Shown: one piece after another, positions 25,504 to 34,150 of the stretch
Position numbering within the stretch: the stretch's first letter is position 1
Layout: each line of letters starts with the position of its first letter
From: an uncultured Clostridium sp.
Lineage (GTDB): Bacteria; Bacillota; Clostridia; TANB77; CAG-508
DNA: 37,171 nucleotides
NCBI GenBank assembly: GCA_947571975.1
Contig: CANPAC010000005.1
Span: 1-37,171, forward strand
Direction: 5' to 3'
Made by a program: the position numbers and the translations under genes
Notes under the pieces: generated by a model
Told to the model about the DNA's origin: nothing
Database searches by the model: none
What the model saw: the letters and a program-made list of their open reading frames with translations, nothing else

Positions 25504-26428
25504 ATGGAAAATAAAAAAATTGCTACACGCCAAAGCTATGGAGAAACCTTAGTAGAATTAGGAAAAGAAAACGAAAATATAGTTGTATTAGATGCTGATT
25601 TAGCAGGAGCTACAAAAACAAATTTATTTGCAAAAGAATTTCCAGACCGATTTTTTGATATGGGAATAGCAGAAGCTAATATGTTAGGAACAGCAGCAGG
25701 ATTTGCTACTTGTGGAAAAATTCCATATGCAAGTACATTTGCTGTATTTGCAGCTGGAAGAGGATATGATCAAATTAGAAATAGCATTTGTTATCCAAAA
25801 CTAAATGTGAAAATCTGTGCAACTCATGCAGGAATTACAGTAGGAGAAGATGGAGCAACACATCAGATGTTAGAAGATATTTCTTTAATGAGGAGTTTAC
25901 CTAATATGACAGTAATTTCACCATCAGACGATACACAAGCAAGATGGGTTATAAAAGAGATTAGTAAAATAGATGGGCCAGTTTATGTAAGACTAGCAAG
26001 ACTTGCAACAGAAGTTTTATATGATGAAAATCAAAAATTCGAAATAGGGAAAGCTATTCGGAATAGGAGAAGGAACAGATGGAACTGTTTTTGCAACAGG
26101 TGTTACAGTAGCAGAAGCAGTTAAAGCACAAAAAGAATTGAAAGAAAAGGGAATTAATATTAGAGTAGTAGATGTTCATACAATAAAACCAATTGATAAA
26201 GATATGATTATTAAATGTGCAAAAGAAACAAAAAAATTAGTTTCAATTGAAGATCATAGTGTTATAGGAGGACTAGGCTCTGCAATTAGCGAGGTTTTAA
26301 CAGATGAGTATCCAATAAAATTAGAAAGAATTGGAATGCAAGATGTATTTGGAAAATCAGGAAAAGCTGAGGAATTAATGGAGTATTTTGGATTAACTTC
26401 AAATGTAATTGTAGAGAAATTTTTGTAA
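25504..26428 (+). CDS. Transketolase, C-terminal subunit, +1 frameshift at a CGG codon
   Basis: The pyrimidine-binding and C-terminal domains of the split transketolase, 307 residues after one frameshift. Motifs are VVLDADLAGATKTNLF, FDMGIAEANMLGTAAG, FAAGRGYDQIRNSI and the His-rich CATHAGITVGEDGATHQ. The zero frame reads GKAI-CGG-AAT and runs into unrelated sequence, stopping at 26122-26124. Skipping the C at 26059 gives GKAIGIGEGTDGTVFATG, the regular start of the C-terminal domain, then IEDHSVIGGLGSAISEVL to TAA. The ATG at 25504 is chosen because AAGAAAGGAATGAG lies upstream and the conserved part follows directly. Confidence 0.92.
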
Positions 26429-26460
26429 AATTTTTAAAAGAAAGAAAAACAGAGAAAAAA

Positions 26461-26502
26461 GATAAAAAATGTAAAAAAACCAACATTTTCTATCTTTTTT
26501 TT
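26461..26502 (+). terminator. Intrinsic terminator after the transketolase genes
   Basis: GATAAAAAATGT pairs with ACATTTTCTATC around an A-rich loop, followed by eight T. Confidence 0.8.
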
Positions 26503-26606
26503 GCTAAAAAAGTATTGCAAAAAAAACACTTTATTGATATGATTAGGTAGAATACAATATAAGGGAAATTGACACTAAAAAACAACGGATAATAAGGAGA
26601 AACAAA

Positions 26607-27293
26607 ATGATAGAATTTAGAAATGTATGTAAAACATATGATACAGGAACAAAAGCAGTTAAGAATGCCAACTTTGTTATAGATAAAGGTGAATTTGCAT
26701 TTTTAGTAGGGTCATCAGGAAGTGGAAAATCAACACTAATAAAACTAATATTAAAAGAAGAAGAACCAACATCAGGAAATTTAATTATTAATGGAAAAGA
26801 TACCACTTTTTTAAAGCCAAACAGAGTGCCATTTTTAAGAAGAAGTATGGGAGTAGTGTTTCAAGACTTCAGACTTTTACCAGACAAAACAGTTTATGAC
26901 AATGTAGCTTATGCAATGTATATTGTAAGAGCAACACCAAGACATATTAGAAGACAAGTACCAATGGTATTATCATTAGTTGGACTAAGCGGTAAAGCTA
27001 AAATGTATCCAAATGAATTATCAGGTGGAGAACAACAAAGAGTAGCTTTAGCAAGAGCTTTAGTAAATAATCCTTCTATGCTAATTGCAGACGAACCAAC
27101 AGGAAACTTAGATCCAGACACAGCTTGGGATATTATGAATTTGTTAAATGATATTAATTTAAGAGGAACCACTGTGGTTGTAGCAACACATGCAAAAGAC
27201 GTAGTAGATAAAATGAAAAAAAGAGTTATCCATATACGTAAAGGCGAAATTGTAAGAGATGATAAAAAAGGTGGGTATGATTGTGAAATATAA
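26607..27293 (+). CDS. ftsE: Cell-division ATP-binding protein
   Basis: ABC ATPase of the FtsEX complex, 228 residues. Walker A is GSSGSGKSTL, the signature is LSGGEQQR, Walker B is MLIADEPTG, and the switch His lies in VVATHAKDV. FtsEX does not transport; it transmits cytoplasmic division signals to peptidoglycan hydrolases outside. The stop overlaps the ftsX start. RBS ATAAGGAG precedes the ATG. No in-frame CGG. Confidence 0.95.
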   Translation: MIEFRNVCKTYDTGTKAVKNANFVIDKGEFAFLVGSSGSGKSTLIKLILKEEEPTSGNLIINGKDTTFLKPNRVPFLRRSMGVVFQDFRLLPDKTVYDNVAYAMYIVRATPRHIRRQVPMVLSLVGLSGKAKMYPNELSGGEQQRVALARALVNNPSMLIADEPTGNLDPDTAWDIMNLLNDINLRGTTVVVATHAKDVVDKMKKRVIHIRKGEIVRDDKKGGYDCEI

Positions 27294-28183
27294 CAGATTT
27301 GGATATTTAGTCGGAGAAGGATTTGGAAATGTATTCAAAAATAAAAAATCAACAGGTGCATCATTAATGATTATGTGTGCTACAATGATTATTTTTGGTA
27401 TTTTCTTAATTCTAACAGAAAATATAAATCACTTTGTAGCAGACATTGAATCAGCACAAGGAATACAGGTTTTTATTAATAATGATGCAACACAACAACA
27501 AATAGATGAAGTAGGAGACAAACTAAGACAACAAGATGAGGTACTTAAAGCTGAATTTGTATCAAAAGATGATGCATTAAATCAGATGAAAGAAAGATTT
27601 GGCGATAAACAAGACTTATTAGCAGGTTATGAAAAAAATAACATATTTCCGGCTTCTTATGTTGTAACCTTAAAAGATTTAAGCAAAAGTCAAGAACTAC
27701 AAGCAAGGATTCTAACATTTGACAATATCAAAAAAATAACAAGTAAAGATGAAACTGTTACAACCCTAATTCACTTAGCAAATGGTATAAAAATTGTAAC
27801 AGGAGTTATTTTAGTTTTATTAGTTATAATATCTGTATTTATTATAGCAAATACAATAAAACTTACTGTACATGCAAGAAGAAAAGAAATATCAATCATG
27901 AAATATGTAGGAGCAACAAATGGATTTATCCGTTGGCCTTTTATTGTAGAAGGTATGATAATAGGAATATTAGCAAGTAGCATATCAATTGTTATAGTTG
28001 GAGTAGTTTATAGTTTGTTAGCAGAAAAAATGGTAAATATACAATTTATGCAACTTATTAATATGAGTTTAGTAACATTTGGGGATATGTTCTCTTCAAT
28101 TATATTTGTATACATGCTACTAGGAATTGGAATAGGAGCTATCCGGAAGTGTTATTTCTATGAGAAAATATTTAAAAGTATAA
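27283..28183 (+). CDS. ftsX: Cell-division permease-like protein, +1 frameshift at a CGG codon
   Basis: Membrane partner of FtsE, 299 residues after one frameshift. It has a transmembrane segment near residue 30, a large extracellular domain (about residues 55-165) and three further helices. Near the end the zero frame reads GAI-CGG-AAG and gives a C-terminus unlike the family that overruns the next gene. Skipping the C at 28144 gives GAIGSVISMRKYLKV and a stop at 28181-28183, matching the FtsX consensus ending (G-S-x-x-S-x-R-x-x-L-K-V) and leaving a normal 10-base gap to the hydrolase gene. GTG at 27283 fits best with AAGGTGGG; ATG at 27277 lies too close to it. Confidence 0.92.
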
Positions 28184-28193
28184 AGGAGAAAAC

Positions 28194-29399
28194 ATGCGTA
28201 AAATTTTATGTGTTGTTTTAGCTTTTCTAATTTGTAGTTTTAGTATTAATTCTTATGTACAAGCTGAAGAAATGACAGATTTACAAACAAGGCAAGAAGA
28301 ATTAAAAAATCAAATTGATGAAGCTACTGGAGAATTAGAAGGAGTACAAGATGATTTATCAGAAAATCTTAAGCAAGTTCAAAAATTAGATGAAAGAATT
28401 GCAAAGTCACAAACTGAACTAGAAGAGTTAAATACTAAAATTATAGATTTACAAGAGCAAATTATTGATGTAGAAGGAAAGTTAAAAATAGCTGAAGAAA
28501 GATATAAAAGGCAAAAAGATATTTTAGAGGTAAGGTTAATTGCTATGTATGAAAGTAGCGAAACACAGTATTTAGATGTTATCCTAAGTTCTAGGAGTAT
28601 GACTGATTTCTTGTCTAATTATTTCTTAATTACAGAACTAGCTAGCTATGACACAGACTTATTAGAAGATATGGAAAAACAAAAGAATGAAATAGAATTA
28701 GCAAAAAATAAATTAGATACAAATAGAGAAAAATACGATACTATGAAGCAAAATCAAACGAAAACAGCTAAAATATTAGAAAATACAAAAGCAGTTAGAG
28801 AAAATTATATTGCTAAATTATCAGACCAAGAAAAAGAAATACAGTTAAAAATTGATGAATATAATACACAATTTGACCAAATAAATAGCGAAATATTAGC
28901 TATTGCATTAGAAGGAATTGATACACAATATATAGGAGGAGAACTAGCATGGCCAATTCCAGGATATACCAGAGTTACCTCTAAATATGGAATGAGAATA
29001 CATCCTATAACAGGTGTTTATAAATTACATACAGGAGTGGATGTAAGTGCTCCTATGGGAGCAAACTTTGTAGCAGCAAATGATGGAATTGTTACAAAAG
29101 CAGAGTATAATAGTGCTTATGGAAATATGGTAATTATTGACCATGGTGGAGGTGTTTCAACATTATATGCACATGGTTCAGAGATTATGGTAAAATTAGG
29201 TGATACTGTCAAACGTGGAGAAACAGTTGTGCTAAAAGTTGGTTCTACAGGATATTCAACAGGTCCACATGCACATTTTGAGGTTAGATTAAATGGTGTT
29301 GTAACAGATCCTTTACCATATATCACAAATGGTATGATACCATCAGCTAAAGATGAAAATACTACAAATGAGGTAGAAGAAAATACAATTAGTAATTAA
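28194..29399 (+). CDS. Murein hydrolase activator/endopeptidase, coiled coil plus M23 (EnvC/PcsB-like), copy 1
   Basis: A secreted protein of 401 residues: signal peptide 1-24 (ending VQAEE), a long coiled coil at about 25-235, and an M23 LytM domain at about 255-380. Zinc ligands are visible in HTGVDVSAPMG and GPHAHFEVRLNG, so the domain looks catalytically intact, unlike degenerate EnvC. Placement directly after ftsEX fits the known pairing of FtsEX with coiled-coil hydrolases or activators (EnvC, PcsB, RipC); the interaction here is inferred from context. A tandem paralog follows 18 bases downstream. Confidence 0.9.
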   Translation: MRKILCVVLAFLICSFSINSYVQAEEMTDLQTRQEELKNQIDEATGELEGVQDDLSENLKQVQKLDERIAKSQTELEELNTKIIDLQEQIIDVEGKLKIAEERYKRQKDILEVRLIAMYESSETQYLDVILSSRSMTDFLSNYFLITELASYDTDLLEDMEKQKNEIELAKNKLDTNREKYDTMKQNQTKTAKILENTKAVRENYIAKLSDQEKEIQLKIDEYNTQFDQINSEILAIALEGIDTQYIGGELAWPIPGYTRVTSKYGMRIHPITGVYKLHTGVDVSAPMGANFVAANDGIVTKAEYNSAYGNMVIIDHGGGVSTLYAHGSEIMVKLGDTVKRGETVVLKVGSTGYSTGPHAHFEVRLNGVVTDPLPYITNGMIPSAKDENTTNEVEENTISN

Positions 29400-29417
29400 A
29401 AAATTAAGGAGGATACT

Positions 29418-30623
29418 ATGAAAAAGTTAGGAATAAAAATAATAGGAGTAATAATAGCTGTAGTAATTTTATTACAAGGAACAACGACTTTTGCTACAAC
29501 ACAGTCACAATTGAATGCGGCAGAAAAGAAAGTGAATGAAGCAAAAGAAGAATTAAAAGAAATAGGAACAGAAAAGTCAGCAGCACAAAAGCAAGTAGAA
29601 GAACTAACTGGGCAAATTTCTGAATATGAAATACAAATTAGAGCTTTAGATGATAGTATTAAAGAATTGAATCAAAAAATTTCACAAGAAGAAGAAAATT
29701 TGAAAAAAATACAAGAAGATTATACGAAACAAGAAGAATTGCTAGAAGCAAGATTAGTTGCTACTTATGAAGCAGGAGAAACATCATATCTTGACTTTAT
29801 TTTATCATCTAGTAGTATTACAGATTTAATTTCTAACTATTATTTAGTATCAGAAATAGCAACAAGTGATACAGAATTATTAGAAAAAATTGAAAAGCAA
29901 AAAAAGACAGTAGAAGAAGCAAAACAATCATTAGAAAATAGCAAAAAAGAATTAGATACTTCAAAAGCTAGTAAACAAAGTGTAGCAACTCAACTACAAG
30001 ATTCTAAGAATCAAAAAAATGCACAAGTAGCGAAACTTACAGAAGAAGAAAAGAAAACACAAGCAGAATTAGATCAATTTGAAAAAGATAAAAATGAAAT
30101 TAGAGAAGAATTAAGAAGAGAAGCTTTGAGACAACAACAAGCAGCGGCAGCAGCAAATAAGGGTAATAGCAGTAGCTCTGGAAGCGGAAGCACAGGAGGA
30201 ACTATATCTAATCCAAGTGCAAGTGGATTTGTTTTTCCAGTAGCAGGATTAGGAAAGGGAAATATTAGAAACAAAACTTATCCATCATATAGAGGGCATA
30301 CAGGAATTGATATTAATATTAATGTAGTAGGAAAAACAATTGTAGCAGCTAAAGGTGGAACAGTACAAAGATCACAAGCTTATATAAGAAATGGACAGTA
30401 TTATAGTTATGGAGAATGTATAGTTATTAATCATGGTGGAGGAGTTGCAACATTATATGCCCATGGATTAGCAGGATCAAGGAGGGTAACAGTAGGACAA
30501 ACAGTTCAACAAGGACAAGCTATTATGACAGTTGGTTCAACAGGAAATTCAACAGGAGCACATCTACATTTTGAAGTATTAATTAATGGTAATCCAGTTA
30601 ATCCATTACCATATTTACCATAA
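29418..30623 (+). CDS. Coiled coil plus M23 peptidase, copy 2
   Basis: A paralog of the preceding gene with the same length (401 residues) and plan: signal peptide (ending TTFA), coiled coil at about 28-240, an Ala/Gln- and Ser/Gly-rich linker at about 235-265, and an M23 domain at the end. The ligands lie in HTGIDININ and GAHLHFEVLING; YAHGLAG is also present. The two copies share clear blocks (ARLVATYEAGETSYLDFILSS here, VRLIAMYESSETQYLDVILSS in copy 1), so they arose by tandem duplication. RBS AAGGAGGA precedes the ATG. Confidence 0.9.
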   Translation: MKKLGIKIIGVIIAVVILLQGTTTFATTQSQLNAAEKKVNEAKEELKEIGTEKSAAQKQVEELTGQISEYEIQIRALDDSIKELNQKISQEEENLKKIQEDYTKQEELLEARLVATYEAGETSYLDFILSSSSITDLISNYYLVSEIATSDTELLEKIEKQKKTVEEAKQSLENSKKELDTSKASKQSVATQLQDSKNQKNAQVAKLTEEEKKTQAELDQFEKDKNEIREELRREALRQQQAAAAANKGNSSSSGSGSTGGTISNPSASGFVFPVAGLGKGNIRNKTYPSYRGHTGIDININVVGKTIVAAKGGTVQRSQAYIRNGQYYSYGECIVINHGGGVATLYAHGLAGSRRVTVGQTVQQGQAIMTVGSTGNSTGAHLHFEVLINGNPVNPLPYLP

Positions 30624-30646
30624 ATATAGCAAAAAAATAGAAAAAA

Positions 30647-30663
30647 GGCGGAATATTTCCGCC
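30647..30663 (+). terminator. GGCGGAA/TTCCGCC hairpin after the hydrolase genes
   Basis: Seven perfect pairs around TAT, preceded by an A-run; a T-rich stretch follows only after about 12 bases, so termination may be partial and ctpA may receive read-through. Confidence 0.55.
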
Positions 30664-30712
30664 TATTGTAATTAAATTTTTTTTATTGAATAATATGACA
30701 ACGGAGGTCAAA

Positions 30713-31924
30713 ATGGAAGAAAAAAGAAAATATAAAGTTTATAAAATTATTATGTTAGTAGTGCTTGTAGCATTTATTACTTTTTTGTGTACATCAATAG
30801 GAATGTATGAATTACTAATAAAAGACACAGAAAAATCTCATATGCTAGCTACAACTTCATCAAATTCAAATATCGAATCAACACTTAAACGATACAGAAC
30901 TATTATAGACAAATATTATTTAGGAGATGTAGATGAGGAAAAGCTAAAAGAAGGTGCAATAAAAGGCTATATTGAAGGATTAGATGACCCTTATACAGAA
31001 TATATTTCAAAAGAAGAAATGAAAGATTATTTAGATGATACCATGGGAAACTTTGTTGGAGTTGGAATTTACATGGTAAAAAATACAGAAGCTAACAGAA
31101 TACAAATATTAGCTCCGATAAAAAATAGTCCAGCAGAAAAAGCGGGAATCTTACCAGGAGACTTAATTATATCAGTAAATGATGAAAATTATACAGCAGA
31201 AGATATGTCAACAGCTTCTAATAAAATAAAAGGAGAAGAAGGAAGCAGTGTAAAACTTGAAATTTTAAGAGGAACAGAAACTAAAACTTTTGAATTAAAA
31301 AGAGAAAGTATTAAAGTAAATCCAGTAGAAGGGAAAATACTAGAAAATGAGATTGGATATATAGAATTTTCTTCTTTTGACGAAGATACAGCAAAAGATT
31401 TTAAATCAAAATATGAAGAATTGCAAAAACAAGGAATAAAATCACTTATCATTGATTTAAGAAACAATGGTGGAGGAATTGTAGATGAGGCACTAGAAAT
31501 AGCTGATTATATAGCTGATAAAGGTTCTATTTTATTATATGAAGTAGACAAAAACAATAATGAAGAAATAAAAAAATCTGAAAATAATCCAACTATTACA
31601 CTTCCAATTATTATATTAACTAATGGAAATACAGCAAGCTCATCAGAAATATTAGCAGGAGCTTTAAAGGATTTAGGAAAAGCCAAAATATGTGGAACTA
31701 AAACATATGGAAAAGGTGTTATTCAACAAGTATTAACTTTGCCAGATGGAAGTGGTTTAAAAATTACATCACAAAAATATCTAACACCAAACAAAACAGA
31801 GATTAATAAAATAGGAATTGAACCAGATGAAAAAGTAGAATTGCCACAAGAAGTTAAAAATGCTTTAACAATAGAAGAAAAAGACGATACTCAATTACAA
31901 AAAGCAATAGAATTACTAAAATAA
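30713..31924 (+). CDS. Carboxyl-terminal processing protease (S41), CtpA-like
   Basis: An extracytoplasmic serine protease of 403 residues anchored by one N-terminal helix (about 8-30). A PDZ domain (about 105-185, FVGVGIYMVKN to SSVKLEILRG) precedes the S41 core. The Ser site is in NTASSSEILAGAL (about 309-311) and the Lys in GTKTYGKGVIQQ. ACGGAGGTC marks the ATG at 30713 as the start; a longer frame from 30686 has none. Related proteases process cell-wall hydrolases or sporulation proteins, which fits the neighbouring M23 genes, but the substrate is unknown. Confidence 0.9.
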   Translation: MEEKRKYKVYKIIMLVVLVAFITFLCTSIGMYELLIKDTEKSHMLATTSSNSNIESTLKRYRTIIDKYYLGDVDEEKLKEGAIKGYIEGLDDPYTEYISKEEMKDYLDDTMGNFVGVGIYMVKNTEANRIQILAPIKNSPAEKAGILPGDLIISVNDENYTAEDMSTASNKIKGEEGSSVKLEILRGTETKTFELKRESIKVNPVEGKILENEIGYIEFSSFDEDTAKDFKSKYEELQKQGIKSLIIDLRNNGGGIVDEALEIADYIADKGSILLYEVDKNNNEEIKKSENNPTITLPIIILTNGNTASSSEILAGALKDLGKAKICGTKTYGKGVIQQVLTLPDGSGLKITSQKYLTPNKTEINKIGIEPDEKVELPQEVKNALTIEEKDDTQLQKAIELLK

Positions 31925-31948
31925 TTCAATTTAGAAAGGATAGGAATA

Positions 31949-32542
31949 ATGAATTTACCTAATAAATTAACGATATTTAGAATTATATTAGTGCCAATCA
32001 TGGTAATTATCCCGTTTTTAGGAATACCAGGAGAATTTTTAGGAATACCAATTACATATTGGTTAATTGAATTTGTATTTATTTTAGCATCTTTAACAGA
32101 TAAATTAGATGGATATTTAGCAAGAAAAAATAATGAAGTAACAACATTTGGTAAATTTTTAGATCCATTAGCTGATAAAATTTTAGTGCTAGCAGCAATG
32201 ATAATGCTAGTAGAAATGGCTAAACTTCCAGCTTGGATACCAATTATTGTATTAGCTAGAGAATTTTTAGTATCTGGATATAGATTAATTGCAGTAGAAA
32301 AAGGTGGAAAAGTAATAGCAGCATCTAATTGGGGAAAATTGAAAACAGTTACACAAATGATAGCTATTATCCTAGCTTTTATTGATTTGCATAGCTTTGC
32401 AGAATGTTTTGGTGGAAACTTGCAAGGAGTGGCATTTTTCTTAAATCTTGCAGTAACAATTATGATGATAATTCAAACAATTGCTACTATCTTTTCTGGA
32501 ATTGATTATATGAAAGGAGCAAAAGATTTAATAAAAGATTAA
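31949..32542 (+). CDS. pgsA: CDP-diacylglycerol-glycerol-3-phosphate 3-phosphatidyltransferase
   Basis: Makes phosphatidylglycerol phosphate, the first step to PG and cardiolipin. The 197-residue membrane protein has the CDP-alcohol phosphotransferase motif D-G-X2-A-R-X8-G-X3-D-X3-D in DGYLARKNNEVTTFGKFLD, ending with PLADK. It follows ctpA by 24 bases with AGAAAGGATAGG before the ATG. Confidence 0.93.
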   Translation: MNLPNKLTIFRIILVPIMVIIPFLGIPGEFLGIPITYWLIEFVFILASLTDKLDGYLARKNNEVTTFGKFLDPLADKILVLAAMIMLVEMAKLPAWIPIIVLAREFLVSGYRLIAVEKGGKVIAASNWGKLKTVTQMIAIILAFIDLHSFAECFGGNLQGVAFFLNLAVTIMMIIQTIATIFSGIDYMKGAKDLIKD

Positions 32543-32571
32543 AGAAATTTGCTTGACAAATTTCTTTTTTT
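32541..32571 (+). terminator. Intrinsic terminator after pgsA
   Basis: AAAGAAATTTG and CAAATTTCTTT pair around CTTGA, followed by a T-run. It begins at the pgsA stop codon. Confidence 0.85.
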
Positions 32572-32644
32572 GCCGTAAGATAGTAAAAGATTTTTTAGAA
32601 TAAAGATATAAATAAATAGAGTTAAGTTAGAAAGGAGAATGTTT

Positions 32645-33121
32645 ATGGAAGAAAAAGAAGTAATATTAACACAAGAAGGATATGATAATTTAGAGAAAGA
32701 ATTAAATTATCTAAGAACTGAAAAAAGAGCAGAAATTGCAGATAGAATTAAAGTAGCATTAGGATTTGGAGATTTATCAGAAAACTCAGAATATGATGAA
32801 GCTAAAACAGCCCAAGCAGAAAATGAGGTAAAAATAGCAGAATTAGAAAATAAAATAAGACATGCAAAAATCATTGATGAAAAAGATATTGATACAGAAA
32901 CTATACAAGTTGGGAATATTGTAAAAGTATTAGATATGGAATTTGACGAAAAAATTGAATATACTATTGTTGGTTCAACAGAAGTTAATTTAGCAGAAAA
33001 CAAAATATCAAATGAATCACCATTAGGAAGTGCATTATTAGGATCTAAGAAAAATCAAGTAATTGAAGTAAATGCACCAGCAGGCATTATGAAATATAAA
33101 ATTTTATCTATAAAAAAATAG
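32645..33121 (+). CDS. greA: Transcription elongation factor GreA
   Basis: Rescues backtracked RNA polymerase by stimulating transcript cleavage. The 158-residue protein has the N-terminal coiled coil with the tip acidic pair (GDLSENSEYDEAK) and the C-terminal FKBP-like domain (ESPLGSALLGSKKNQVIEV). The ATG at 32645 is chosen over 32639 because AAAGGAG ends seven bases before it. Confidence 0.95.
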   Translation: MEEKEVILTQEGYDNLEKELNYLRTEKRAEIADRIKVALGFGDLSENSEYDEAKTAQAENEVKIAELENKIRHAKIIDEKDIDTETIQVGNIVKVLDMEFDEKIEYTIVGSTEVNLAENKISNESPLGSALLGSKKNQVIEVNAPAGIMKYKILSIKK

Positions 33122-33162
33122 AAATTTTGCTAACAAGCAATAAAAATATTTTTATATTGTAT

Positions 33163-33192
33163 AAAAGTTCTCCTAGTAGGAGAACTTTTTTT
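33163..33192. terminator. Bidirectional terminator between greA and deoD
   Basis: A perfect palindrome AAAAGTTCTCCTA-G-TAGGAGAACTTTT with T-runs on both strands lies between the convergent genes. Confidence 0.9.
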
Positions 33193-33204
33193 ACATTCGT
33201 TTTT

Positions 33205-33927
33205 TTATATCCTTAAAGTAGTATCTAAAGATAGTCTAATCATATCATTTAATCCCTTTTCTCTTTCTTCGACAGTGGCAATATTTTTAATATACTTAGA
33301 ATCTACTACACTCATCAAGCAAGCAGCACTTTTATTCAATAACTTAGCATTATAAAATAAAGCAAAAGCCTCCATTTCAGCACTAATAGGATTAAACCCT
33401 TTAGGAACTCTAGTTAGAAATTCATCAACATCTGTCATATAAATATCAAAAGAATCACAACAAATAGTATTTCCTTTAACAATAGGAATATTAATTTCTA
33501 ATGATGTATCAATAATTTTAGAATTTAATTCTTTACTTGCATCTACAATATGGCAATTATCATTATTTAAAGAAAGAGCATAACTTCCTTCACTAAAAAC
33601 TTGTTCTGATAAAATTATATCAAATAATTTTAATTCTGGTTTATGAGCGCCACAAGATCCAATACGAATAATATTTTCTACATCATAAAATTTATATAAT
33701 TCATAACTATAGATTCCCATACTTGGCATCCCCATACCAGAAGCCATAATTGTTATAGTTTTTCCTTTATAAGTACCTGTATAAGCATAAATTCCTCTTA
33801 CTTGATTAACTAATTTTGCGTTTTGTAAAAAATTTTCAGCAATATATTTGGCTCGCAAAGGGTCACCAGGCATTATAACAGTTTTTGCAATATCTCCTAA
33901 ATTTGCTTCATTATGTGGTGTTGACAT
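33205..33927 (-). CDS. deoD: Purine-nucleoside phosphorylase, hexameric (DeoD) type
   Basis: Phosphorolysis of purine nucleosides for salvage. The 240-residue protein shows MSTPHNEANLGDIA, VIMPGDPLRAKYIAE, ASGMGMPSMGIYSYEL, RIGSCGAH and SAEMEAFALFYNA, all typical of DeoD rather than trimeric PNP. The ATG at 33927 has AGGAGGAAA upstream; the frame extends to 33945 without support. No in-frame CGG. Confidence 0.94.
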   Translation of the reverse strand: MSTPHNEANLGDIAKTVIMPGDPLRAKYIAENFLQNAKLVNQVRGIYAYTGTYKGKTITIMASGMGMPSMGIYSYELYKFYDVENIIRIGSCGAHKPELKLFDIILSEQVFSEGSYALSLNNDNCHIVDASKELNSKIIDTSLEINIPIVKGNTICCDSFDIYMTDVDEFLTRVPKGFNPISAEMEAFALFYNAKLLNKSAACLMSVVDSKYIKNIATVEEREKGLNDMIRLSLDTTLRI

Positions 33928-34027
33928 AGTAAATTTCCTCCTCATTCTTATTTTTCTAATAAATTAAGTAAATTATAACATAAAAAATAAAAAAAGCAAA
34001 AAATAATTATAAAAAAGCAAAAAATAC

Positions 34028-34056
34028 TTGAAAAAAAATAAGGTACATGGTAGAAT
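34028..34056 (+). promoter_or_regulatory. Promoter of pyrG
   Basis: TTGAAA at 34028-34033, a 17-base spacer and TAGAAT at 34051-34056. The transcript would start near 34063, right at the leader hairpin. Confidence 0.75.
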
Positions 34057-34063
34057 AAATATA

Positions 34064-34107
34064 GATTAAAAAAAAACCGCTTTTGGCAATTTTTTTAATC
34101 TTTTTTT
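34064..34107 (+). terminator. Leader terminator/attenuator before pyrG
   Basis: GATT plus an A9 run pairs with a T7 run plus AATC around an inner CC/GG pair, and seven T follow. It lies between the pyrG promoter and the gene, and forms at the very 5' end of the transcript. B. subtilis pyrG has a CTP-sensitive leader terminator in the same place; the initial-transcribed sequence differs here. Confidence 0.65.
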
Positions 34108-34150
34108 AGTTTCGACCAATGGTAGGTTTAAGAGAAAGGAAGTTTTTGTT

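Noticed and set aside
7757..28183. The broken genes as ordinary pseudogenes
   Set aside because: Each has a single lesion of the same type at the same codon phase, no further stop codons or decay, and several are essential functions in single apparent copy; independent random mutations would not all be +C before GGN.
7757..28183. Random sequencing or assembly errors
   Set aside because: Random errors would vary in base, phase and context. A systematic error before GGA is not fully excluded, but many C-GGA strings in other phases (for example ATC-GGA and GGC-GGA) are intact. It remains the main alternative and is stated as such.
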